DNA from: Methylobacterium crusticola
Lineage (GTDB): Bacteria > Pseudomonadota > Alphaproteobacteria > Rhizobiales > Beijerinckiaceae
Reading direction: 5' to 3'
Length of the DNA stretch: 59,492 nt
Assembly (NCBI RefSeq): GCF_003574465.1
Contig: NZ_QOWC01000022.1
Span: 1 to 59,492 of the forward strand
The position numbers and the translations under genes are program-made. The stretch's first letter is position 1. Every line of letters begins with the position of its first letter. The notes beneath the pieces are model-generated. The model had not been told where the DNA came from. It searched no databases and saw only the letters and a program-made list of their open reading frames with translations. Below, piece after piece: positions 54,276 to 59,492 of this stretch.

Positions 54276-54980
54276 TCAGCCGCCCAGGTAGGCTTCGCGG
54301 ACGTGCGGATCCGCGATCAGGGCGGAGCCCGTGCCCGCGCGCACGACGCGGCCGGTTTCGAGCAGGTAGGCGTGGTCGCAGAGTTCGAGGGCCGCGAAGG
54401 CGTTCTGCTCGACGAGCAGCACCGTGGTGCCGGCGGTGCGGATCGCCCGGATGACCGCGAACATCCGCTCGACGATGGTGGGGGCGAGCCCCAGCGACGG
54501 CTCGTCGAACAGCACGAGCCTTGGGCGGGCCATCAGGGCGCGGCCGATCGCCAGCATCTGCTGCTCGCCCCCCGACAGAGTGCCGGCCGCCTGGTGCCGC
54601 CGCTCGGCGAGCCTCGGGAACTCGCCGTAGATGCGGTCGAGATCGGCGGCGACGCCCGGGCGATCGCGGCGGAGATAGGCGCCCATCGCGAGGTTCTCGG
54701 CCACGCTCATCTGCGGAAAGACGCGCCGCCCCTCCGGGCAGTGGGCGATGCCGTGCGCCAGGATGCGGCGCGGCTCGGCGCCGGTGATGTCGCGGCCCGA
54801 AAAGCGGATCACGCCGGAGCGGGGCGGCACGAGGCCGGAGATCGCTCGCAGCGTCGTCGACTTGCCGGCGCCGTTCGCCCCGACGAGGGCGACGAGCTGC
54901 CCCTCCTTCACCTCGATGCTGAGCCCCTTGAGGGCGGTGCCGTGGCCGTAGCCGCAGACGAGGTCGCGGATCTCAAGCAT
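54276..54980 (-). CDS. livF: Branched-chain-amino-acid-type ABC ATPase (LivF)
   Basis: A 234-residue ATPase with Walker A G-A-N-G-A-G-K-S-T, signature L-S-G-G-E-Q-Q-M and Walker B L-V-L-F-D-E-P-S-L-G-L-A-P. The F-type order (short, A-P-T-I-V-E-R after Walker B) separates it from LivG. It overlaps the LivG gene by 8 bases. It belongs to a complete importer of the LivKHMGF type. Confidence 0.93.
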   Translation of the reverse strand: MLEIRDLVCGYGHGTALKGLSIEVKEGQLVALVGANGAGKSTTLRAISGLVPPRSGVIRFSGRDITGAEPRRILAHGIAHCPEGRRVFPQMSVAENLAMGAYLRRDRPGVAADLDRIYGEFPRLAERRHQAAGTLSGGEQQMLAIGRALMARPRLVLFDEPSLGLAPTIVERMFAVIRAIRTAGTTVLLVEQNAFAALELCDHAYLLETGRVVRAGTGSALIADPHVREAYLGG

Positions 54981-55791
54981 GGGCGACCTCCCGCGCGCCC
55001 GCCGCGGCCCTTCGCGCGGCGCTGCCCTGGCCCAGATAGGCCTCGATCACCGCCGGGTCGCTGCGGATCGCCTCGGGCCGTCCCTCGGCGATCAGGCGGC
55101 CGTGGTTCAGGACGACGATGCGGTCCGAGACCTCCATGACCATCGGCATGTCGTGCTCGACGAGCAGGACCGTGATGCCGCGCTCGCGGATCTGGCGGAT
55201 CAGCCGCACGAAGATCCGGGTCTCCGAGGCGTTCATGCCGGAGACGGGCTCGTCGAGGAGGAGCATGGCGGGCTCGGTGGCGAGCGCCAGCGCCACGCCG
55301 ACGAGGCGCTGCTCGCCGTAAGCCAGCGCCCCGGCCTTCTCCCCCGCGCGCCCCGCGAGGCCGACCCAGTCGAGAAGGGCCTCGGCGCGCTCGCGCAGCG
55401 CCCGCTCGCTCGCGCGGGTCCGCGCCAGCAGCGCGTCGAGGAGAAGCGTCCGGCTCATGCCGCCGCCCTGCCGGTGCAGACCGATCATCACGTTCTCGAA
55501 CACCGTATCGTCCGGGAAGACGCTGGTGCGCTGGAAGGTGCGTGAGAGGCCGAGCCGGGTGATCTCGTGCGGCTGCAGGCCGGTCAGGCTCGTGCCGCGG
55601 AAGCGCACCTCGCCCTGGCTGGGCTTGAGGAAGCCCGTCATCACGTTGAAGGCTGTGGTCTTGCCCGCGCCGTTGGGGCCGATCAGGCTGACGATCTCGC
55701 CCTGCGCCACGTCGAAGTGCAGGTCGGCGATGGCGACGAGGCCGCCGAAGCGCACGCCGACATGCGCGACCGAGAGGATCGCCGCGCTCAT
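54973..55791 (-). CDS. livG: Branched-chain-amino-acid-type ABC ATPase (LivG)
   Basis: A 272-residue ATPase starting at the ATG at 55791. Walker A G-P-N-G-A-G-K-T-T, then the LivG-type R-T-F-Q-R-T-S-V-F, a Q-loop region, A-Y-G-E-Q-R in the signature position, and Walker B M-L-L-L-D-E-P-V-S-G-M-N. It overlaps LivM by 4 bases and LivF by 8, so translation is coupled. Confidence 0.93.
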   Translation of the reverse strand: MSAAILSVAHVGVRFGGLVAIADLHFDVAQGEIVSLIGPNGAGKTTAFNVMTGFLKPSQGEVRFRGTSLTGLQPHEITRLGLSRTFQRTSVFPDDTVFENVMIGLHRQGGGMSRTLLLDALLARTRASERALRERAEALLDWVGLAGRAGEKAGALAYGEQRLVGVALALATEPAMLLLDEPVSGMNASETRIFVRLIRQIRERGITVLLVEHDMPMVMEVSDRIVVLNHGRLIAEGRPEAIRSDPAVIEAYLGQGSAARRAAAGAREVAHA

Positions 55792-56828
55792 CGTTGCACC
55801 GCCGGGCGGGACTTCAGGATCGTATTTCCGGCGCGGGGCGCCCTGCCGCGCGCCAGGAGCGCGGCGGCCCCCGGGACGATGCCGCGGGGCATCAGGAACA
55901 GGATCAGGATCAGCACGATCCCGTAGACGATCCACTGCGCCTCCGGCGCCATGACGGGGCGCAGCGCCACCGGCAGCAGGCCGAAGATCAGGCCCCCCAC
56001 CACCGGGCCCATCAGCGTGCCCTTGCCGCCGCCCACCACCATGATGACCATCGTCACGGTGGTGGCGAACAGGAACACGTCGGGGTCGATGATCCGCAGG
56101 TAATGCGCGTAGAGGCTACCTGCCGCCCCCGCCATCGCGGCCGAGACCACCGCCGCGACGGTGAGCGTGCGGGTGGCGTTGATGCCCACCGACAGCGCCA
56201 GCGGCTCGTTCTCCTTGAGCCCGCGCATCGCCCGGCCGAAGCGCGAGCGCACCATCCGGGCGATGAGCGCGTAGCAGAGCGTGCCGACGCCGAGCACGAG
56301 GTAGTAGTTCTGGAGCTTGGTCCTCAGCGTCCAGGAGCCGAGGCCCGGCAGCCCGAAGGTGAAGGCCGGAATGCCGGTGAGCGCCAGCGGTCCCTGCGTC
56401 AGCTCCACCCAGTTGAGGGCCACGAGCCGCACCACCTCCGCGAAGGAGATCGTCACGATCACGAAGTAGGCGCCGCGCACCCGGAACGAGAGCCGCCCGA
56501 TCAGCCAGCCGCAGGCCCCTGCCGCCGCGACCGCGAGGAGGAAGCCGGTCGCCGCCGGCCAGGGCTCGTGCGCGACCCGGTAGCCGAAGCCGATCTCCAC
56601 GTCGAAACCGAGGCTGGTGAGCGCACTGACGTAGGCGCCGATGCCGAAGAAGGCGATGTGGCCGAGGCTGAGCTGCCCGGTATAGCCGAGGAGCAGGTTC
56701 AGGCTCATCGCCCCGATCGTCAGGATGCCCGTCGTGATCAGCGCGTTGAGGAGGTAGGGCTCGGTGCCGAGGGCGAGCGGCAGCGCGGCGAGCGCCGCCA
56801 GGAGGAGGACGGGGAGCAGCCGGGTCAT
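55788..56828 (-). CDS. livM: ABC permease (LivM)
   Basis: A 346-residue permease beginning at the ATG at 56828 that overlaps the LivH stop (ATGA). It has about eight to ten helices, and L-G-Y-T-G-Q-L-S-L-G-H-I-A-F-F-G-I-G-A-Y, the best LivM signature, is present. G-G-G-K-G-T-L-M-G-P is the conserved ATPase-contact region. A longer open frame upstream runs over LivH on the same strand and is not coding. Confidence 0.92.
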   Translation of the reverse strand: MTRLLPVLLLAALAALPLALGTEPYLLNALITTGILTIGAMSLNLLLGYTGQLSLGHIAFFGIGAYVSALTSLGFDVEIGFGYRVAHEPWPAATGFLLAVAAAGACGWLIGRLSFRVRGAYFVIVTISFAEVVRLVALNWVELTQGPLALTGIPAFTFGLPGLGSWTLRTKLQNYYLVLGVGTLCYALIARMVRSRFGRAMRGLKENEPLALSVGINATRTLTVAAVVSAAMAGAAGSLYAHYLRIIDPDVFLFATTVTMVIMVVGGGKGTLMGPVVGGLIFGLLPVALRPVMAPEAQWIVYGIVLILILFLMPRGIVPGAAALLARGRAPRAGNTILKSRPAVQR

Positions 56829-57697
56829 CCGATGCGCTCCGCCTTCGCGAACAGGCCGGTCGGGCGCCAGAGCAGGACCGCGATGATGATCAGGAAGCCC
56901 ATCGCGTCCCGGTAGCCCGAGGAAACGTAGCCGGCCCCGAATTCCTCCGCGAGCGCCAGGAGGAAGCCGCCGATCGCCGCCCCGGTGACGTTGCCGAGGC
57001 CGCCCATGATGACGATGGCGAAGGCCTTCAGCTCGGCGAGTTGCCCCATCTGCGGGAACACCACGTAGACCGGGCCGAGCAGCGCCCCGGCGGCGGCGGC
57101 GAGCGAGGAGCCGAGCGCGAAGGTCGCGGTGTAGATGCCTCGCACGTCGACGCCCATCAGCGCCGCCGTGTCGGCATCCTGGAAGGCGGCGCGCATGGCG
57201 AGGCCGAGCTTCGTGCGGTTGATCAGCGCGTAGGTGAGCCCGATGAGGAGGAGCGCACCCGCCAGCACGAACAGGCTCAGCCACGAGACCGAGACCGGCC
57301 CGAGCTGCAGCGGCGCCTGCGGGAAGGGCGAGGGCACCGCCTTGGCGACACCGCCGAAGGTCCACAGCGTGCTCGATTGCAGGACAATGCCGGCCCCGAT
57401 CATCACCAGCATGGTGGTGTCGATGTCCTGGCCCCGCAGCGGCCGGAGCAGCAGGACCTCGATCACGGCGCCGAGCGCGAGCCCGCCCGCGATCGCGACC
57501 GGCAGCGCCAGGAAGAAGTTCAGACCCAGCGCCGCCACCGCGAGGTACATCAGGTAGGCGCCGACCGTGTAGAGCGCGCCGTGGGTGAAGTTCACGACGT
57601 TCATGATCCCGAAGATCAGGGTCAGCCCGACCCCGAGGAGCGCGTAGGTCCCGCCCAGGATCAGCGTGTTGACGAGGTGCTGAAGCAGCTGGTCCAT
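56825..57697 (-). CDS. livH: ABC permease (LivH)
   Basis: A 290-residue permease, eight helices predicted. L-G-G-T-Y-A-L-L-G-V-G-L-T-L-I-F-G, then V-V-N-F-T-H-G-A-L-Y, then G-G-L-G-N-V-T-G-A are the family landmarks. It starts 21 bases after the binding-protein stop. Confidence 0.93.
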   Translation of the reverse strand: MDQLLQHLVNTLILGGTYALLGVGLTLIFGIMNVVNFTHGALYTVGAYLMYLAVAALGLNFFLALPVAIAGGLALGAVIEVLLLRPLRGQDIDTTMLVMIGAGIVLQSSTLWTFGGVAKAVPSPFPQAPLQLGPVSVSWLSLFVLAGALLLIGLTYALINRTKLGLAMRAAFQDADTAALMGVDVRGIYTATFALGSSLAAAAGALLGPVYVVFPQMGQLAELKAFAIVIMGGLGNVTGAAIGGFLLALAEEFGAGYVSSGYRDAMGFLIIIAVLLWRPTGLFAKAERIG

Positions 57698-57718
57698 GAA
57701 ACCGGCCCATCTCGGCGT

Positions 57719-58867
57719 TCAGAGGGTCGGCTGGACGACGCGGCCGTCCTTGATCTCGATGATGTAGACGTCGGGCCTGCTCTGGCCGCTCTCCTTGCCG
57801 GCGGGGCCGGACTTCGCGAAGCGGATCGGGCCGTTCAGGCCGGTGAAGTCGACGGACCAGAACGCCTTGGTGATCGCGGCGGGCTCGGCCGAGCCGGCCT
57901 TCTCGATGGCCTGCGCGATGGCGCGGATGCCATCGTAGCCGCGAAAGCTCTCGGTGACGCCCGCGAAGGCGAAGCCGCGCTTCTTCCACTCGCCGATGAA
58001 GTACTCGGTCGCCTTCGGGTTCGGGGTCTTCTCCGGCAGCCATGGCAGGAAGGTGGTCAGGTGCATGGTGCCTTCGGCGGCGGCCCCGGCCTGGGCGATG
58101 ATCTGGTCGGGGTTCTGCGAGCCGCCCGTGGTGATGACGCGCTTCTTGAGGCCGAGCGCCGCCATCTGCTTGAACAGCAGCACGAGCTGGTCGACGGCAC
58201 TCGTGATCATGATCGTGTCGCTGTCGGAGGCTTTCAGCTTGGCGAGCTGGGCGCTCATGTCCTGCGCGGCCTGGTCCATGGTCTCGACGAGGCCGACCTG
58301 GACACCCTTCTCCTTCAGCATCTTGCCGAAGTCGGTCGCGGCGCCGCGGCCGAAGTCGTTGTTGAGGACCAGGAAGTCGACCTTCTTGATCCCGAGCCGC
58401 GACACCATCGGGGCGAAGTTCTCGGCCTCCAGCGCCGAGGGCGGCGAGATGCGGAACACGAACGGGTTGCCGGAGGTGGTGATCTTGCCCGAGGAGGATG
58501 TCTCCACCAGCATCGGCGTCTCGTAGTCGACGAGCTTCGGCATCACTGCGAGCGTCAGGCTCGACCCCCAGGCGCCCATCATCACCGGCGTCTTGTCGCT
58601 GGTGATGAGCTTCTCGGCCACGGCGGCGGCCTCGGTCGGGTTGCTCTTGTTGTCCTCGATCACGAGTTCGAGTTTCTTCCCGAGCACGCCGCCCTTCGCG
58701 TTGATCTCGTCAGCGGCGATCTTGGCGCCGTTCACCACGTAGGTGCCCGACGCCGCGAAGGCGCCGGTGAGCGGCTCGTTGACGCCGATTCGGATCGAGT
58801 CCGCGAGAGCGCCGGTCGCCGCGAGCGCCAGCACGATCGCGGTGGTGAGGGTGAACCTGCTCGACAT
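57719..58867 (-). CDS. ABC substrate-binding protein (LivK/AmiC-like)
   Basis: A 382-residue periplasmic receptor (Peripla_BP_6) with a signal peptide to about residue 22 (A-A-T-G-A-L-A). It has I-G-V-N-E-P-L-T-G-A-F-A-A-S-G, D-E-I-N-A-K-G-G-V-L-G-K, V-I-E-D-N-K-S-N-P-T-E-A, and a second lobe with N-D-F-G-R-G. These receptors bind amino acids, amides, urea or aromatic acids; the exact ligand is unknown. It heads the Liv importer genes, 30 bases after the CoxG-like gene. Confidence 0.92.
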   Translation of the reverse strand: MSSRFTLTTAIVLALAATGALADSIRIGVNEPLTGAFAASGTYVVNGAKIAADEINAKGGVLGKKLELVIEDNKSNPTEAAAVAEKLITSDKTPVMMGAWGSSLTLAVMPKLVDYETPMLVETSSSGKITTSGNPFVFRISPPSALEAENFAPMVSRLGIKKVDFLVLNNDFGRGAATDFGKMLKEKGVQVGLVETMDQAAQDMSAQLAKLKASDSDTIMITSAVDQLVLLFKQMAALGLKKRVITTGGSQNPDQIIAQAGAAAEGTMHLTTFLPWLPEKTPNPKATEYFIGEWKKRGFAFAGVTESFRGYDGIRAIAQAIEKAGSAEPAAITKAFWSVDFTGLNGPIRFAKSGPAGKESGQSRPDVYIIEIKDGRVVQPTL

Positions 58868-58897
58868 GAAGATCTCCGGTGGGGGCGAGGACAGGGT

Positions 58898-59492
58898 TCA
58901 GGCGCGGCCGAGCCACGCGGCGAGGCGCGCGCGGATCAGGTCGAGGAGCAGGCGGAGGGGGTTGAGGCCGGCGGGCGCGGCACGCGCGGCGCCGGAGAGC
59001 CGCGCGTCGAGGTTGCGGGCGAACTCGGCCGCGATGCGGCCTGCGAGGTCACGCACGAGGCCGGGCCGGCCGAACTGCGCCAGCGGCCCTGTCAGGGTGT
59101 AGCCGATGTCGAGGACGACCCGCGCGGTGCCCGGCTCCGCCCCGGGCTCGACCCGGTAGCGGATCTCGCCCTCGGTGGCGGAGCGCCCGCCCGCATCGCT
59201 GCCCGCGCCGCGCACCCGGCCGGTGCGGGCAGCCTCGTCCCGCCAGAGCCGGGCGCGGCCCCGAAACGTGGCGCCGATCGGCCCGATCCGCACCTGCAGC
59301 CCGCCCTCCAGCGTGTCGGGATCGGGCCGGCCGCTGAGCACGGCGCCCGGCAGGCAGGCGGCCACCGCCTCGATGTCGCCGAGGACCGCGAACACCGCCT
59401 CCGGCGGATGGGCGAGGTCGATCGTCTGCGCGAAACGATGCGCGGGACGGAAGGTCTCCGGAAGATCCGCCACGGCGGGCGCGGCCCCGGCC
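58898..59492 (-). CDS. CoxG/SRPBCC-family protein (5' end may lie outside window)
   Basis: A 191-residue product from the GTG at 59473, but the frame is open to the window edge, so the start is uncertain. It is a CoxG (CO dehydrogenase subunit G)-type SRPBCC fold: P-P-E-A-V-F-A-V-L-G-D, A-A-C-L-P-G-A, and G-P-I-G-A-T-F-R-G-R-A. The C-terminus ends in a basic, Leu-rich helix, as in CoxG proteins that recruit Mo-hydroxylases to the membrane. It implies that xanthine-dehydrogenase-like genes lie just outside the window. Confidence 0.85.
   Translation of the reverse strand, partial: AGAAPAVADLPETFRPAHRFAQTIDLAHPPEAVFAVLGDIEAVAACLPGAVLSGRPDPDTLEGGLQVRIGPIGATFRGRARLWRDEAARTGRVRGAGSDAGGRSATEGEIRYRVEPGAEPGTARVVLDIGYTLTGPLAQFGRPGLVRDLAGRIAAEFARNLDARLSGAARAAPAGLNPLRLLLDLIRARLAAWLGRA

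Noticed and set aside
55794..56915. 373-codon plus-strand frame over LivM
   Set aside because: Antisense shadow of a gene with clear membrane-permease features.
1..59492. CRISPR arrays, rRNA or tRNA genes
   Set aside because: No regularly spaced repeats and no cloverleaf or rRNA-like sequence was seen on reading through the window.

Overview
The window is GC-rich alphaproteobacterial DNA. Gene content (PHB-type energy cluster, alpha-r8/MmgR-like small RNAs, IS3/IS630/IS701/IS256 elements, DUF1989 proteins, Liv-type transporter) fits the Rhizobiales, most likely a Methylobacterium-type genome. That assignment is inference from content and composition; no rRNA or tRNA is present to settle it. 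It reads as an accessory chromosome segment or large replicon: intact metabolic blocks separated by insertion sequences, broken recombinases and frameshifted genes.

Layout. 1-0.6 kb: end of an IS3 transposase. 0.9-5.3 kb: RND efflux adaptor and pump. 5.3-12.6 kb: an energy/storage block, with PPK2 polyphosphate kinase facing a minus-strand row pta-ackA-hypothetical-DUF3141 (PhaC-like)-fabI-orphan ATP synthase epsilon. 12.9-15.2 kb: a frameshifted membrane gene, a secreted protein and an AraC regulator. 15.6-19 kb: a decayed DUF6691 gene, a complete IS407-type IS3 element, an IS3 fragment and a truncated resolvase. 19.3-25.8 kb: secreted phytase-like and alpha/beta-hydrolase proteins, a membrane class III cyclase, DUF2147, and an SDR/TetR pair sharing a two-site operator. 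25.8-31 kb: small genes, two MmgR-like sRNA candidates, an IS256 remnant, an iron-permease-like protein and a frameshifted CYTH gene. 31-35.3 kb: a Pit phosphate transporter, a GMC oxidoreductase and an Lrp regulator. 35.5-43.5 kb: small secreted proteins, several gene fragments, a PPOX flavoprotein, a TctC-type binding protein diverging from a winged-helix/TPR regulator, and a frameshifted TrpX-type binding protein. 43.7-47 kb: a serine recombinase joined to a tyrosine integrase remnant, with IS701 inserted at CTAG and IS630 inserted into one copy of that duplication. 47.5-59.5 kb: two converging gene blocks.

The most interesting block is the last. On the plus strand a tightly coupled set (nitroreductase, complete polar-amino-acid-type ABC importer, RidA deaminase, three DUF1989 proteins) looks like an uptake and deamination pathway for a nitrogen-rich compound. 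Two of the DUF1989 proteins resemble the UAAP1/UAAP2 (carboxyguanidine deiminase) pair, but no guanidine/urea carboxylase or allophanate hydrolase is present. On the minus strand a complete Liv-type importer, a Rieske protein and a CoxG-like protein converge on it; CoxG suggests molybdenum-hydroxylase genes just outside the window. Together they suggest an N-heterocycle or guanidino-compound catabolic island.

Six genes are split by apparent single-base indels, four of them in short homopolymers, so either sequence error or active decay is affecting this region.
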